Shown here: positions 39,033-50,265 of the stretch, one piece after another | Position numbering within the stretch: the stretch's first letter is position 1 | How the letters are laid out: every line of letters begins with the position of its first letter | DNA from: Latilactobacillus sakei subsp. sakei DSM 20017 = JCM 1157 | GTDB lineage: Bacteria; Bacillota; Bacilli; Lactobacillales; Lactobacillaceae | DNA: 64,000 bases | Assembly (NCBI RefSeq): GCF_002370355.1 | Contig: NZ_AP017929.1 | Span: 62,001-126,000, forward strand | Reading direction: 5' to 3' | Position numbers and translations under genes: made by a program | The notes under the pieces: generated by a model | Told to the model about the DNA's origin: nothing | The model's input: only the letters and a program-made list of their open reading frames with translations | The model's database searches: none

Positions 39033-40148
39033 TTAATAGGTTCTGAGCGCTTTTGATAATTCGGCCAACCCTTTTTTCAGAGTTGCTTCTGGTGCACAAT
39101 ACCCTAATCTTGCATGTCCGGGAATTTCAAAACGCTTGCCGGGCACTAATAAGACGCCGTATTCTTTTAATAAATATTTGCAAAATGCTTCATCGTCTTC
39201 AATCTCTTTGAAATGAATAAACGATGTTGATACTGATTCTGGATAGACCACATCAACGAGTGGTTCTTGTGCAACCCACGCTTTAAAAATCTCAAGATTG
39301 TGTTGAACAAGCGCCCGATTACGGGCTAAAACCTGCTTGCGATTCTGTAATACATAAACCGCTAACTGATCACTGAAAACACCGGCACAAATCATGGTGT
39401 AATCACGATATTTTCTAAACAAATCGGTTAATGTTTCGTTAGCGACAAGCCAACCAACCCGAATACCAGGGACTGAATAGGTCTTCGATAAACTATTGGT
39501 CGCAATGCCCAATTCATATAAATCAGCAATCGAAGTTGTTTGTTAGCCTTCACCTAATGGTAAATAAACTTCATCCACAAGGACGTATGCGCCCACCGTT
39601 CGTGCCACTTCAACGATTGCTTGCATCAGTTCAGTCGAAATGACCGTCCCAGTTGGATTATTAGCATTGTTCAAACAAATCAATTTGGTTTCTGGTCTAA
39701 TTAACTTTTTCAGTTCAGCAATATCTGGTACCCAATTATTGTCCTCATCCAACTGCCAATACGAAACGGTTGCCCCAATTGAGATGGGAATTTCGTAGAG
39801 TTGTTGATAAGTCGGAAACATGGTAATCACGTGATTGCCCGGTTTCACTAAGGCATAGAGCGCTAATAAATTGGCACCGGTCGCCCCGTTAGTTTGCAAC
39901 ACCTGATTACTGTTGACCGTTTGATACAATTCACTAACAGCTTGCTTAAAGGCCTCTGAACCCTCAATCGCACCATAATTCATCTTTTGTTGCGCTAAGT
40001 CTTGATAAAATTGTGTCCCGTTATCAGGCGAGAGGGCCATCAATTCTGACATGGTCATTGAGGCAATCGTACTTTGCGCGATATCCAAAGTCGCTTGTGT
40101 TTCGTACACGTTTAACCACTCTTCAACGCCGAAATTTGCAATTTCCAT
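39033..40148 (-). pseudogene. arcT: Aminotransferase arcT with an in-frame TAA
   Basis: From ATG 40148 to 39033 the frame is 372 codons, full length for the class I/II PLP-dependent ArcT. TAA at 39543-39545 (codon 202) interrupts it in the context LPLGEG-stop-QTTSIADLYELGIATNS, with no change of frame. The PLP-binding lysine in NSLSKTYSVPG lies after the stop, so the truncated product cannot act. The original residue is probably Glu, Gln or Lys. ArcT is accessory to the pathway, so arginine breakdown by ArcABC may still work. Confidence 0.88.
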
Positions 40149-40159
40149 TAGCTTAGCCT

Positions 40160-41104
40160 CTATTTCGTAATAATTGTCCCGGCATCATGTGCCAATAAAT
40201 TCTTCACGTTATCAAGGGAAGTAATGATGGCCTTACTATCAGGACGATTATTAACGTATTCGATTGCGGCTTGAATCTTAGGTAACATGCTGCCTTTAGC
40301 GAATTGATCGTCTTTGATGTAATCTTCTAATTCAGCGACTGAGACGTTGGTTAATTTCTTTTGATCTGGCTTGTTGAAGTTAACGTAGACGTTATCCACA
40401 GCTGTTAAAATAATTAACATGTCTGCACCCACTAATTCCGCTAATTTTTCTGAAGCGAAATCTTTATCGATTACGGCTTCAACCCCGCGGAGCTTGTTGC
40501 CTTCTTTCGCAACTGGCACACCACCGCCGCCGGCTGAAATCGTGATCACGTTACCTTCAACTAATTTTTGAATAACGGGTGCTTCTTGAATACCAATTGG
40601 CCGTGGTGAAGGGACTACTCGCCGCCAGCCACGTCCGGCATCTTCAACAAAGTGTGCTTCTGGGTTGATACTTTGTTGTTTCTTAGCTTCTGCTTCGCTA
40701 TAGAAAGGTCCGATTGGTTTCGTTGGGTTTTGGAAAGCTTCATCTTTAGCATCAACAATCGTTTGAGTTACGATTGTGGCAACATCTAAAGCCAAGCCTT
40801 CTTCTGCTAAAACTTCGTTAAAAGCATTTTGCATCCAGTAACCAATTTCGCCTTGTGACATCGCACCGACCGTATCTAATGGCATTGCTGGTGTCTTTTC
40901 AGAATCGCTAGCAGCTTGTTGAATCAACAAGTTACCGACTTGAGGCCCATTACCATGCGAAATAATGAGTTGGTCGCCTTGTTTTACGAATGCAACTAAT
41001 TGTTTAACCGTTTCCTTAACGGCTTTGATTTGAGCGTTTGCTGAGGCATCAGTTGATAAAATAGCATTGCCACCTAATGCAACGACGATTTTACGTTTTG
41101 TCAT
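40160..41104 (-). CDS. arcC: Carbamate kinase
   Basis: A 314-residue kinase that turns carbamoyl phosphate and ADP into ATP, the energy-yielding step of the arginine deiminase pathway. [23 protein letters not shown] and [10 protein letters not shown] are the nucleotide and carbamate-binding motifs. It starts 99 nt after arcB, behind a terminator-like hairpin, and ends 12 nt before arcT. Confidence 0.95.
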   Translation of the reverse strand: MTKRKIVVALGGNAILSTDASANAQIKAVKETVKQLVAFVKQGDQLIISHGNGPQVGNLLIQQAASDSEKTPAMPLDTVGAMSQGEIGYWMQNAFNEVLAEEGLALDVATIVTQTIVDAKDEAFQNPTKPIGPFYSEAEAKKQQSINPEAHFVEDAGRGWRRVVPSPRPIGIQEAPVIQKLVEGNVITISAGGGGVPVAKEGNKLRGVEAVIDKDFASEKLAELVGADMLIILTAVDNVYVNFNKPDQKKLTNVSVAELEDYIKDDQFAKGSMLPKIQAAIEYVNNRPDSKAIITSLDNVKNLLAHDAGTIITK

Positions 41105-41145
41105 AATCCTGTCCTACTTTCTGTTAATTAATTGTGGTTTCAATT

Positions 41146-41192
41146 AAAAAAGGAGCCGGGACAAAACAAAGTTTTGTTTTCCAGCCCCTTTC
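41146..41192 (-). terminator. Terminator-like hairpin between arcB and arcC
   Basis: On the minus strand GGGGCTGGAAAACAAAAC pairs with GTTTTGTCCCGGCTCC and is followed by six T residues. It has the form of an intrinsic terminator inside the operon and may set a lower level for arcC-arcT-arcD. Confidence 0.75.
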
Positions 41193-41202
41193 TACAATCT
41201 AG

Positions 41203-42219
41203 TTATGCTTGAGGTATGAATAAGTTGCCTAATGTTGCTGCCATGATTGCTTTGATTGAGTGCATTCTGTTTTCAGCTTCTTCAAATTGACGGGCATATT
41301 TGCTTCTGAATGCTTCGTCAGTAATTTCCATTTCTTGAATACCGAATTGTTCGTCAATCTTCTTACCATATTCAGTTTCAATATCATGGAAAGCTGGTAA
41401 ACAGTGCATGATAATCATGTTTTCGTTACCGGTCTTCTTAACCATGTCCATGTTGATTTGGTATGGTTTCAACAAGTTAACCCGTTCTTCAAACTTATCT
41501 TCTTCACCCATTGAAACCCAAACGTCTGTGTATAAAACATCTGAGCCTTTAACACCAGCGTCAACGTCTGAAGTAATCATATTCTTGCTGCCTGTTTCTT
41601 TAGCGTAACCTTCAGCTAAATCACGGACTTCTTGTGTTGGTTGTAATGAATCTGGGGCAACGATGTGGATATTTACACCTAACATTGAACCTGTTACTAA
41701 CAAGCTGTTAGCCATGTTGTTACGGCCATCACCAACATAAGTTAATGTCACACCTTTTAATTTGCCGAAGTTTTCTTTAACTGTCATAAAGTCGGCGATC
41801 ATTTGTGTTGGATGCCATTCGTCAGTTAAACCATTCCATACAGGAACACCTGAATATTTAGCTAAGTCTTCAACCACTTTTTGGCTAAAGCCACGGAATT
41901 CAATGCCGTCAAACATGCTTCCTAATACTTTGGCTGTATCTTCAACTGATTCTTTTTTACCAAGTTGAATATCATTTTTACCTAAGAATTCTGGGTGAGC
42001 CCCTAGGTCAATGGCAGCTGTTGTAAAAGCAGCACGCGTTCTGGTTGAATTTTTTTCAAATAGTAAGGCAATGTTCTTACCTTCTAGATAGTGATGTGGA
42101 ATCCCTTTTTTCTTTAAATCCTTCAAATGTAATGAGAAATCGATTAAGTATTCGAGTTCTGATTTAGTAAAATCTTTTTCTGCTAATAAACTTCTGCCTT
42201 GAAATACGCTGTTTGTCAT
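41203..42219 (-). CDS. arcB: Ornithine carbamoyltransferase, catabolic
   Basis: A 338-residue enzyme that converts citrulline and phosphate into ornithine and carbamoyl phosphate. Carbamoyl-phosphate site [10 protein letters not shown], ornithine loop and HCLPAFHD are visible. I use the ATG at 42219 with GAGG 9 nt upstream; a TTG at 42228 is the only alternative. It lies between arcA and the hairpin before arcC. Catabolic rather than anabolic role follows from the operon. Confidence 0.95.
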   Translation of the reverse strand: MTNSVFQGRSLLAEKDFTKSELEYLIDFSLHLKDLKKKGIPHHYLEGKNIALLFEKNSTRTRAAFTTAAIDLGAHPEFLGKNDIQLGKKESVEDTAKVLGSMFDGIEFRGFSQKVVEDLAKYSGVPVWNGLTDEWHPTQMIADFMTVKENFGKLKGVTLTYVGDGRNNMANSLLVTGSMLGVNIHIVAPDSLQPTQEVRDLAEGYAKETGSKNMITSDVDAGVKGSDVLYTDVWVSMGEEDKFEERVNLLKPYQINMDMVKKTGNENMIIMHCLPAFHDIETEYGKKIDEQFGIQEMEITDEAFRSKYARQFEEAENRMHSIKAIMAATLGNLFIPQA

Positions 42220-42244
42220 GTTGATCAACCTCGTTTTTTATTGT

Positions 42245-43480
42245 TTATTTTTTTAAGTCTTCTCTTACAAGTGGCATACTCATACAACGTGGACCCCCAC
42301 GACCGCGTGATAATTCACTTGATGGGACTTCGATCACTTTAATGCCATATTGACGTAAGTTTTCGTTTGAAACATAGTTGCGATCATAAGTGACAACAAC
42401 GCCAGGTGCGATTGCTAATGTGTTAGAACCGTCATTCCATTGTTCACGAGGGGCAACAACTGCATCGCCGCCACCACATGGGATTAAGGTTAATTCAGGC
42501 ACTTCCAAAGCATCGCGGAGAACTTTTTCAAGATCTGTTTGATGTGTAATCTTGATTTCATCGTTATTGCCTGGTTCTAAGATATAAGTGTCAACCATGC
42601 CGCCAGCACCTTGGATGCCTGGATGAATGGTGAACTTATCATAATCAATCATGGTGAAGACTGTATCTAAATGCATCATGGCATGATTATGTGGAATCTT
42701 AATTGCTAAGATTTTTTCAAAGCCACTGTGGTTAGCGAATAATACCTTGGCAAGTTCTTCAATTGATTGTGCGGAAGTCCGTTGTGAAATCCCAATTGCA
42801 AGCACTTTATCGCTCAAGATTAATTCGTCGCCGCCTTCCATGCGGTCAATGTGATCGCGGTCGCGCCAAACTTGTGCGCCTTGGTTGGCAAAACGAGGAT
42901 GATGTTGCATGATGACTTCCATGAACATTGATTCTCTTTGGCGAGCTTCAAAAGTCATTTTATTAATTGTTAAGCCATCCCCCATTGATGCGGCAGGATC
43001 GCGTGTGAAGTATAGGTTAGGCATTGGATCCATATAGAATGGATAGTCATCATCAGCACTAACGTCAATCAATGCCTTTGATTTAATATCGATTTCGTTG
43101 GTCCGAACCCCAGCCATGATTTTTTCAACCATGTCTAACGTTGCCATACTAATTAAGTAGTCTTTTAAGGCTGCTTGAACTTGTGGTGATTTGATGTGTG
43201 ATTCGTTCAACATCTTATCAAGGAAAGCTTCCTTAACGTCACCAGCATCGATTGCTTCGGCAGCGAGGTTTTCTAAGTAAAGCACTTCAACACCATTGTC
43301 ACGTAATGTTTGTGCAAATTGATCGTGTTCTTTTTGGATTGTTGGTAAATAAGGAATATCATCAAACAATAAACGATACATAATGTCAGGTGTAATGTTT
43401 TCGACTTCTTTACCTGGCCGTTTTAGTAAGACCGTCTTAAGTTTTCCGATTTCGGAATTTACATGAATTGGACTTGTCAT
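42245..43480 (-). CDS. arcA: Arginine deiminase
   Basis: A 411-residue enzyme that hydrolyses arginine to citrulline and ammonia. The N-terminal [18 protein letters not shown], active-site FTRDPAA and [10 protein letters not shown] and the catalytic cysteine in [12 protein letters not shown] are present. AAAGGAGGT precedes the ATG. It is the first gene of the arc cluster and is driven by a promoter with CcpA-type cre sites. The ammonia protects against acid. Confidence 0.97.
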   Translation of the reverse strand: MTSPIHVNSEIGKLKTVLLKRPGKEVENITPDIMYRLLFDDIPYLPTIQKEHDQFAQTLRDNGVEVLYLENLAAEAIDAGDVKEAFLDKMLNESHIKSPQVQAALKDYLISMATLDMVEKIMAGVRTNEIDIKSKALIDVSADDDYPFYMDPMPNLYFTRDPAASMGDGLTINKMTFEARQRESMFMEVIMQHHPRFANQGAQVWRDRDHIDRMEGGDELILSDKVLAIGISQRTSAQSIEELAKVLFANHSGFEKILAIKIPHNHAMMHLDTVFTMIDYDKFTIHPGIQGAGGMVDTYILEPGNNDEIKITHQTDLEKVLRDALEVPELTLIPCGGGDAVVAPREQWNDGSNTLAIAPGVVVTYDRNYVSNENLRQYGIKVIEVPSSELSRGRGGPRCMSMPLVREDLKK

Positions 43481-43510
43481 TTAAAACTACCTCCTTTGTT
43501 TACAAGACCT

Positions 43511-43538
43511 ACTATAGTCGCGATGGTAATCGCTTTCA
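43511..43538 (-). promoter_or_regulatory. arcA promoter with an overlapping cre site
   Basis: Leftward -10 TATAGT (43511-43516) with a poor -35 (TGAAAG), fitting an activated promoter. GGTAATCGCTTTCA (43525-43538) matches the CcpA cre consensus TGWAANCGNTNWCA at 13 of 14 positions and covers the -35, as expected for catabolite repression. Confidence 0.65.
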
Positions 43539-43604
43539 GGGGGATTCTTACACTTTTAATGTTAGCAATTTCACGTTTTATAACCAGAATCCTATCGCAC
43601 CAAT

Positions 43605-43618
43605 TGATAACGCTTACT
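43605..43618. promoter_or_regulatory. Second cre-like site upstream of arcA
   Basis: TGATAACGCTTACT matches the cre consensus at 12 of 14 positions and lies about 80 nt upstream of the first site. Confidence 0.45.
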
Positions 43619-43628
43619 TTAAAAACAT

Positions 43629-43663
43629 AAAAAAAACTAAGATACCTGAGTATCTTAGTTTCG
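43629..43663 (-). terminator. Terminator after the GNAT gene
   Basis: Stem AACTAAGATAC / GTATCTTAGTT with a four-base loop; on the minus strand it ends in eight T residues. Confidence 0.85.
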
Positions 43664-43686
43664 TTTGGACAATTTAATTTTAAACT

Positions 43687-44208
43687 TTATTTTAAAACGA
43701 GTTGGTAAGCAAAGCGTTTAGGTGACGGATCATCAGCAATCAAGATATCGCCACAGTAAGTAAAGCCCGCCTTTTGAATGACGTGTTGCATGGCTAAATT
43801 ATCGGGATGCGTATCGATTCTAACATCGTGCGCGCCGTCAATACTGGCGGCCGTAATTAATAACGTCATAAACTGATGGGCCAAATGTTGGCCGCGAACT
43901 GAACCATCTAAGGCTATCCGGTGAATTGAATAATAGGGATGATTAGAAGCAACCGATTGCCAGTCACCATTCGTGATTGCACTGTAGCCGTCATCAACTG
44001 TATCGACAATTGATGCGACGCCAACAATCGTATCATCCTTAATTAAGATATAACAATATTCTTGGCGAATATCATTTTCAAACTGACTTTCACTAGGATC
44101 GCCAGCTTGCCACTGGTTAACACCCCGTTCTTTTAACGCGGCTTTAGCACCATCGATAATTGCTGAAATTCGTGGTAAATCAGAAAAAGCGGCTTTTCTT
44201 AAATACAT
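43687..44208 (-). CDS. GNAT family N-acetyltransferase
   Basis: A 173-residue protein of the GNAT fold. The acetyl-CoA-binding loop reads IHRIALDGSVRGQHLAHQFM and the C-terminal part has MQHVIQKAGFTYCGDI. Substrate unknown. It lies 27 nt after queA and is closed by a terminator, so it probably belongs to the ruvAB-queA transcript rather than to arc. ATG 44208 has GAGGTG upstream. Confidence 0.85.
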   Translation of the reverse strand: MYLRKAAFSDLPRISAIIDGAKAALKERGVNQWQAGDPSESQFENDIRQEYCYILIKDDTIVGVASIVDTVDDGYSAITNGDWQSVASNHPYYSIHRIALDGSVRGQHLAHQFMTLLITAASIDGAHDVRIDTHPDNLAMQHVIQKAGFTYCGDILIADDPSPKRFAYQLVLK

Positions 44209-44234
44209 CAATGCTCACACCTCGATTACATAAT

Positions 44235-45266
44235 TTATTTAACAAACATGGCATCGCCAAAGCTAAAGAAACGATAACGTTCATCAACAGCATGTTGATA
44301 AGCGTTTAAGATGTTTTCGCGGCCAGTAAATGAAGCCACTAACATCACTAAGGTTGATTTTGGTAAATGGAAGTTCGTGATAAAAGCGTCAACGGCTTTC
44401 CATTGGTAACCAGGTTTGATGAAGATTTCTGTCCAACCACTATCAGCTTTGATTTCGCCATCAAACTTCGTTGCAATTGTTTCTAATGTCCGAATGCTGG
44501 TTGTCCCAGTCGCTACAATCCGACCACCATTTTGTTTGACTTCGTTCAACGTTGCAGCAGCTTCTTCTGTTAAACGATAGAATTCGCTGTGCATCTTGTG
44601 ATCTTCAACGTTGTCTTCTGAAACAGGGCGGAAAGTCCCTAGACCAACGTGCAATGTTAAGTAAACCAATTTGATGCCTTTATCTTGCACCTTTTGTAAA
44701 AGTTCTTCTGTCCAATGGAAACCGGCTGTTGGTGCAGCGGCTGAACCTGGTTCCTTAGCATAAACTGTTTGATACATTTCTGGATCATCTAATTTTTCCT
44801 TGATGTATGGTGGCAATGGCATTTCGCCTAAAGCTTCTAGAATTTGCATGAAGATGCCGTCGTATTTAAATTCGATCATCCGACCGCCATGTTCAAGTTC
44901 CTTAGTGACAATGGCTCTTAATTGGCCATCACCAAAGACAACTTCAGTCCCCACTTTAGCCCGTTTAGCAGGCTTCATTAAAACTTCCCATTCATCGTCA
45001 TGCGTATTGTTTAATAACAAGACTTCTTCATGACCACCAGTATCAGGTTTAACACCGTATAAACGTGCTGGTAAAACACGCGTGTTGTTCATGACAACTG
45101 CATCGCCAGGGTTTAATTCGTCAATAATATCGTAGAAAACCTTGTCTTCTAAAGCACCAGTTTCGTGATCCATCACTAATAAACGTGATGCTGCTCTTTC
45201 AATCATTGGTGTTTGTGCAATTAATTCTTCTGGTAAATTGTAATCAAAATCTTCTGTGGATACCAT
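44235..45266 (-). CDS. queA: S-adenosylmethionine:tRNA ribosyltransferase-isomerase
   Basis: A 343-residue enzyme of queuosine synthesis that adds the cyclopentene ring to 7-aminomethyl-deazaguanine in t[32 protein letters not shown] and [10 protein letters not shown] are signature motifs. It follows ruvB by 14 nt. Its usual neighbour tgt lies 9 kb away beyond the arc cluster and is broken, so QueA may have no substrate here. Confidence 0.95.
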   Translation of the reverse strand: MVSTEDFDYNLPEELIAQTPMIERAASRLLVMDHETGALEDKVFYDIIDELNPGDAVVMNNTRVLPARLYGVKPDTGGHEEVLLLNNTHDDEWEVLMKPAKRAKVGTEVVFGDGQLRAIVTKELEHGGRMIEFKYDGIFMQILEALGEMPLPPYIKEKLDDPEMYQTVYAKEPGSAAAPTAGFHWTEELLQKVQDKGIKLVYLTLHVGLGTFRPVSEDNVEDHKMHSEFYRLTEEAAATLNEVKQNGGRIVATGTTSIRTLETIATKFDGEIKADSGWTEIFIKPGYQWKAVDAFITNFHLPKSTLVMLVASFTGRENILNAYQHAVDERYRFFSFGDAMFVK

Positions 45267-45280
45267 GTGGTTACCTCTTT

Positions 45281-46288
45281 CTATTTTTCTGGATAAGGCA
45301 TGCCTAAATGGGCATAACCAGCCGGCGTTACCAGCCGGCCTCTTTGCGTTCGTTTTAAAAAGCCAATTTGCAGTAAATAAGGCTCGTAAACTTCTTCAAT
45401 TGTTTCGTTTTCTTCACCAATATTGGCGGCAATGGTTTTTAAACCGACTGGTCCGCCTTGATAATAATCAATCATCATCTGGAGGATTTTGCGATCGACA
45501 CCGTCTAAGCCCCGAATATCAACTTGCAGCTGACTTAATGCGTGATCAGCAATCGCCTGATCAATCGTATTTTGGTCAGCCACTTGTGCGTAATCTCGAG
45601 TTCGTTTCAACAACCGATTGGCAATCCGCGGCGTCCCTCGCGAGCGACGTGCGATTTCTAACGCACCATCTGGCACAATCGACATATTAAAGACGCCGGC
45701 TGAGCGTTGCACAATGTCCATCAAATCAGCCTCCGTGTAATAAGCCATGTGTTCCACAATCCCGAAACGATCTCGCAATGGCGCAGACAATAAGCCCGCC
45801 CGCGTCGTCGCGCCAATCAATGTGAACGGTGGTAATGGAAAATGGACGGGATGTGCGGTGGGCCCTTGACCAACCACAATATCGATGTAGAAATCTTCCA
45901 TCGCTGAATAAAGTAATTCTTCAACCATCTTAGGTAAGCGATGAATTTCATCAATAAATAAAACATCCCCAGGTTGTAACTCGTTTAATAACGCCACTAA
46001 ATCCCCAGGCCGCTCAATTGCAGGACCACTCGTCGTTCGAATCTGGACTTGCAACTCGTTGGCAATCACCATCGCTAACGTGGTTTTCCCCAAACCTGGT
46101 GGGCCATAAAGTAAAACGTGATCGAGGGACTCTTCCCGTTTTTTGGCCGCTTCAATATAGACCGCTAATTCATTTTTAACCCGATCTTGACCGATATATT
46201 GTGCAAGGACTTGTGGCCGCAATGTTTTTTCAATGCTTGCTTCAGCAAAATCATCGTTTTCGGCTGAAACAATTCGCTCATCTGCCAT
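45281..46288 (-). CDS. ruvB: Holliday junction branch-migration helicase RuvB
   Basis: A 335-residue AAA+ motor. Walker [15 protein letters not shown], Walker [10 protein letters not shown], sensor [19 protein letters not shown] and the C-terminal winged helix are intact. It drives branch migration with RuvA. It lies 12 nt after ruvA. Confidence 0.96.
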   Translation of the reverse strand: MADERIVSAENDDFAEASIEKTLRPQVLAQYIGQDRVKNELAVYIEAAKKREESLDHVLLYGPPGLGKTTLAMVIANELQVQIRTTSGPAIERPGDLVALLNELQPGDVLFIDEIHRLPKMVEELLYSAMEDFYIDIVVGQGPTAHPVHFPLPPFTLIGATTRAGLLSAPLRDRFGIVEHMAYYTEADLMDIVQRSAGVFNMSIVPDGALEIARRSRGTPRIANRLLKRTRDYAQVADQNTIDQAIADHALSQLQVDIRGLDGVDRKILQMMIDYYQGGPVGLKTIAANIGEENETIEEVYEPYLLQIGFLKRTQRGRLVTPAGYAHLGMPYPEK

Positions 46289-46300
46289 TTAAAGTCCTCC

Positions 46301-46912
46301 TTATTTCTTCATCAATAACCGCAAACCTTCTCTGAGATATTGATCAGTTGTTTGCGCTGCAAAATCAGTTAACTTAGGCGTAATCGCTTTGACTTCCCGT
46401 GCGGAATAACCAAGCGCACTCAAGGCCGCTAGTGCATCACTTAATTCAGGTGAATCGCCTTGGCTGCCTAAATCAATTGCCGTTTGGCCGACTAACGTTG
46501 CGCTTTGTTCTAGATCACCTAACTTACCTTTAAGATCTAAGGCAATCTGTTGGGCCGTCTTCTTCCCGACGCCTGGGAACTTCGTTAAGTACCCAATATC
46601 ATCGTTCATAATCGCCTGAATTAAGCCAGAATGATCACTGTTAGCCAAAATTGCCAAGGCACTTTTGGGACCAATTCCGGAAACACTGATTAATTTTTGG
46701 AAAAGTTGTTTTTCATCTAAGTCGTAAAAACCAAAAAGCGTAATATCAGTATCGCGTACCGCTTGGTGGACATAAATTTGAACCACTTCGCTCATCGATT
46801 CCGTATACCGATATGGGTTGGCAACTTGTAATTGATAGCCAATTCCTTGGACTTCCAAAACAACGTAATACGGATTAACCGCCGTCACTAAACCCTTTAA
46901 ATATTCATACAT
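46301..46912 (-). CDS. ruvA: Holliday junction DNA helicase subunit RuvA
   Basis: A 203-residue protein with the N-terminal OB fold ([28 protein letters not shown]), two helix-hairpin-helix motifs ([38 protein letters not shown]) and the C-terminal RuvB-binding domain. It binds the four-way junction and loads RuvB. It is the first gene of ruvA-ruvB-queA-GNAT. Confidence 0.95.
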   Translation of the reverse strand: MYEYLKGLVTAVNPYYVVLEVQGIGYQLQVANPYRYTESMSEVVQIYVHQAVRDTDITLFGFYDLDEKQLFQKLISVSGIGPKSALAILANSDHSGLIQAIMNDDIGYLTKFPGVGKKTAQQIALDLKGKLGDLEQSATLVGQTAIDLGSQGDSPELSDALAALSALGYSAREVKAITPKLTDFAAQTTDQYLREGLRLLMKK

Positions 46913-46967
46913 AATCTAACCTACTTTACGAGAACATATATTTGCTTGCTAAATTGTACCATAAATA

Positions 46968-47116
46968 CAGAGTGTGATTCAAAACGATTTGGCTAAGAGT
47001 GCTCTTCACACCGGGTAACTTCCGAGCATTTGCTTAACTTGGCGAATTAACGATGCAATCGTTGATTTGACAAGTGTCGGCAAAGCACAGGAAGTTGGTG
47101 TGAAGAGCACGTTTCA
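46968..47116 (+). repeat. Structured intergenic repeat, copy 3 (between the LOG gene and ruvA)
   Basis: Order on the plus strand: AGAGTGTG, outer arm GTGCTCTTCACACC with AACTTCC, GAGCATTTGCTTAAC, inner hairpin AACGATGCAATCGTT, box AAAGCACAGGAAG, complementary arm TTGGTGTGAAGAGCACG. The central part is very like copy 1, while the arms differ and still pair. This copy is the one that does not abut a stop codon with its AGAGTG end. Confidence 0.8.
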
Positions 47117-47162
47117 TCAAAATTGGGATCAGGCCCATCATACTCGGTCCCAATCCCAATGA

Positions 47163-47726
47163 TTAATATTCTCGTATTTTTGGTGGTTGATAAGTCACAA
47201 TAAACGTCGCCATTTCAGTTAAAGAATCGGTAAACAAGTATTTTTCAAAATCGCCTTGTGTTAAAAAGCCTTCTTCAACCATGTGGGCTAAGAATTGTTG
47301 TAATAAATCATAATAACCCGCTACGTTGTAGAAAATGCAGGGGCCATCTTGCTGGCCAATTCGCGCCCACGAAATCACTTCGCTCATTTCTTCTAACGTA
47401 CCTGGTCCACCGGGTAAAGCGATGAAGACATCGGCTAATTCAATCATTTTTGATTTCCGTTCGGCCATATTGTCAACCATCACCAAATCGCTTAAGCCAG
47501 CATGCGCTGGTTCTCGTTGATTTAAGAATTCAGGCATCACACCGATTACCCGACCACCGTTTTCTAAAACGGTATCGGCAATCGTACCCATCAAGCCAAC
47601 CCGACTCCCACCATAAATTAATTGATCTTGTCGTTTGACTAACCAATGGCCTAAATCGCTGGCGGCCTGTGTATAAACCGGGCGACGGCCACTGCTGGCC
47701 CCACAAAAAACTGCCACATTCATCAT
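47163..47726 (-). CDS. LOG family (TIGR00730) protein
   Basis: A 187-residue Rossmann-like protein. VFCGASSGRRPVY, YGGSRVGLMG and the signature PGGPGTLEEMSE are present. Plant and some bacterial homologues release free cytokinin from its nucleotide; the bacterial role as a nucleotide 5'-monophosphate phosphoribohydrolase is inferred. It follows maf by 12 nt at the end of the mutSL operon. Confidence 0.88.
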   Translation of the reverse strand: MMNVAVFCGASSGRRPVYTQAASDLGHWLVKRQDQLIYGGSRVGLMGTIADTVLENGGRVIGVMPEFLNQREPAHAGLSDLVMVDNMAERKSKMIELADVFIALPGGPGTLEEMSEVISWARIGQQDGPCIFYNVAGYYDLLQQFLAHMVEEGFLTQGDFEKYLFTDSLTEMATFIVTYQPPKIREY

Positions 47727-47738
47727 TTTTATTTCCTC

Positions 47739-48284
47739 TTAATCCTGCAACATTCTTGCAACGGTGCTGACTGGTAAGCCAACCACGTTGTAAAAGTCAC
47801 CATTAATCTTATTAATTAATAGCGCACCCGCGCCTTGAATCCCATAGGCACCTGCTTTGTCCGCATATTCATTCTGATCTAAATACTGTTCAATCTCGGC
47901 GGTGCTTAAATGCCAAAATGTAACGTCGGTTTGGACAACCTTTTGTTGCACCAGACCGTCTTTCATCAGCCACAATCCGGTATACACTTGGTGTGTCTGA
48001 CCACTTAACTGGCGCAGCATTTCATAGGCGTCTTGGCGATCCTTGGGTTTGCCATAAAGCGTTCCTTGAAAACTAATCGCCGTATCCGCCGCTAGAATGG
48101 TCGCCGTTGGATATTGAACCGCGACTGCTTCACCCTTGCGTTGCGCTAAAGTTTGGACATAATCGCCCGGTGTCGTTAGCGGTGTTTCGTGTTCATCAAT
48201 CTGTGCTGGTTGTACCTCAAAGTCATTTACAACGCGCTTTAATAGTGCCTGTCTGCGCGGTGATTGCGATGCTAAAATAAACAT
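47739..48284 (-). CDS. maf: Maf-like nucleoside triphosphate pyrophosphatase
   Basis: A 181-residue Maf/ASMTL-fold protein. [13 protein letters not shown] at the N-terminus, [10 protein letters not shown] and the [12 protein letters not shown]-type C-terminal motif ([14 protein letters not shown]) are intact. It hydrolyses non-canonical nucleotides such as dTTP/UTP analogues. I use the ATG at 48284, which overlaps the mutL stop (TAATG), rather than the longer frame. Confidence 0.9.
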   Translation of the reverse strand: MFILASQSPRRQALLKRVVNDFEVQPAQIDEHETPLTTPGDYVQTLAQRKGEAVAVQYPTATILAADTAISFQGTLYGKPKDRQDAYEMLRQLSGQTHQVYTGLWLMKDGLVQQKVVQTDVTFWHLSTAEIEQYLDQNEYADKAGAYGIQGAGALLINKINGDFYNVVGLPVSTVARMLQD

Positions 48285-50242
48285 TATTCGCCCTCCCAAC
48301 TATGATGTGGTTCTTGAATCCGTTTAAACATCTTTTCCAAATCTTTTTGCGTATAGTGAATCAAAACCGGGCGCCCATGGGGACAATTAAACGGATTCTC
48401 GGTCTTCGCTAGATCAGCTAAAAGTGCTTTAGCCTGGGTATCATCTAAATGATGGTGCGCTTTAATCGATTGCTTACAGCTCATCATAATCGCCGTCTTC
48501 TCACGGAATTGGGCAATGCTAATGCGACCGTCTTTTAAAACATCGTCAATCATCCCACGAATCGTCATTTCCTCTTGTCCCTGTTCAATCCAAGTTGGGT
48601 GACTGTGGACCACAAAACTATTCTGCCCGAAATTTTCTAATTGGATTCCGACTGAGGCTAAAAGTTCAGTTTTTTCCTGAATCTTTAGCGCATCACTATT
48701 CGGATATTCCAAAACAAGTGGTACTAACAAGTTTTGCACAGAGGTGCTGACTTCCCCAATTTTTTCTCGGTAATATTCGTACTTAATCCGTTCTTGCGCA
48801 GCGTGTTGATCCAAGATATAAAAGCCATCTTCGCCTTCCGCTAATAAGAAAGTACTATGCAGTTGCCCAATGTAGCGTAACTCTGGGAACCGAACAGTGG
48901 GTTCGACTACGTTTTCTTCACTTTCGTCCGTTTCGTCTATCACTTGATCACCAAACGGCTTTCCAACCGCTTCTGTCGCGTACTTCTGATCCCACTCGGC
49001 CAATGCCTGGGGTTGCTCAAATAAGGGCCGCTCCGGTGTCATCGATGGCGCTTTAGCAGTTGGTGCGGCTAACGGCGTTTCGGTTTCCGCAATTTCGGGT
49101 GTTACCGTTTTTACTGGGATTGGCATTGGACTGACTGGTCGCACCGTACCGCTTGGGTGCCGTCGTTCTTGTGTAATTTGGTTTAAATTCATCTGGAGCT
49201 GATCAACATCTACCGTCTTGGTCCGTTTCAAATTCTGCATGGCATCTGGAATTAAATTCTCGGTTGCCAGTCTTTCTTTGATTGCCCCTTCAATCAAGGT
49301 CATCAAGGCAGTTTCTTTGCTTAAGCGGACTTCCTGTTTTGTTGGATGCACGTTGACATCGATCAATAGCGGATCCATCTCAATCGCTAAGACGGCGATT
49401 GGATAGCGTCCGACCATCAATTTAGAACCGTAGCCCTTGATAATGGCCTTATTCAATTGGTAATTTTTAATAAACCGACCATTAATTAAAATCGACAAAT
49501 AATTGCGCGTTGCCCGCGTTAATTCCGGCAATGACACGTAGCCCGTTAGTTTAAAATCTAAATCCGAAGCACTCACGGCTAAGAGTTTCTTGGCCATGGT
49601 GACGCCATAAATACCAGCAATCGTTTGTTTTAAATCATTGTTGCCGGCCGTTTTTAAAAGTAGATGGTCATCATTGGTTAGCGTAAAGGCAATCTGTGGA
49701 TGACTCATTGCTAGCCGATTGACGATATCGACGATATTCGCCAATTCGGTTTGAAAAGTCTTCACGTATTTCAATCGTGCCGGTGTATTAAAGAATAAAT
49801 CCCGCACCGTAATCGCCGTCCCCGGTCGAATCGGATTTGTTTTTTGTTCCTCTAACAGACCACCCTTAAAATGAGCAAAGGTTCCTAGAGAGTCCGCAGT
49901 TGCCGTTTCAATCGTTAAATCGGAAACGGACGCGATACTAGCTAACGCTTCACCCCGAAACCCTAGCGATTGAATCTTGAACAAATCTTGCCGAGTCGCA
50001 ATCTTACTGGTGGCATGCCGCTTAAAGGCGACTGGCACATCTTCTGGTTCAATCCCGTCACCGTTATCGATCACTTGAATCATCTGTAAACCGGCCTGTT
50101 CAACAACAATATCGACTTGCGTACTATTAGCATCAATCGCGTTTTCAACCAATTCCTTGACCACTGAGGCGGGGCGTTCAATCACTTCCCCCGCCGCAAT
50201 TTGATTACTCAGAATTTCCGACAGTTCATGAATTTTCCCCAT
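48284..50242 (-). CDS. mutL: DNA mismatch repair protein MutL
   Basis: A 652-residue GHKL ATPase. [31 protein letters not shown] and [11 protein letters not shown] form the ATP site; the C-terminal endonuclease-type domain ends [12 protein letters not shown] variable linker covers about 335-450. It starts 20 nt after mutS. It is intact, but without MutS mismatch recognition the pathway should not work. ATG 50242 or 50245. Confidence 0.95.
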   Translation of the reverse strand: MGKIHELSEILSNQIAAGEVIERPASVVKELVENAIDANSTQVDIVVEQAGLQMIQVIDNGDGIEPEDVPVAFKRHATSKIATRQDLFKIQSLGFRGEALASIASVSDLTIETATADSLGTFAHFKGGLLEEQKTNPIRPGTAITVRDLFFNTPARLKYVKTFQTELANIVDIVNRLAMSHPQIAFTLTNDDHLLLKTAGNNDLKQTIAGIYGVTMAKKLLAVSASDLDFKLTGYVSLPELTRATRNYLSILINGRFIKNYQLNKAIIKGYGSKLMVGRYPIAVLAIEMDPLLIDVNVHPTKQEVRLSKETALMTLIEGAIKERLATENLIPDAMQNLKRTKTVDVDQLQMNLNQITQERRHPSGTVRPVSPMPIPVKTVTPEIAETETPLAAPTAKAPSMTPERPLFEQPQALAEWDQKYATEAVGKPFGDQVIDETDESEENVVEPTVRFPELRYIGQLHSTFLLAEGEDGFYILDQHAAQERIKYEYYREKIGEVSTSVQNLLVPLVLEYPNSDALKIQEKTELLASVGIQLENFGQNSFVVHSHPTWIEQGQEEMTIRGMIDDVLKDGRISIAQFREKTAIMMSCKQSIKAHHHLDDTQAKALLADLAKTENPFNCPHGRPVLIHYTQKDLEKMFKRIQEPHHSWEGE

Positions 50243-50265
50243 CATCTAATCCTCTCAGTTCACTA

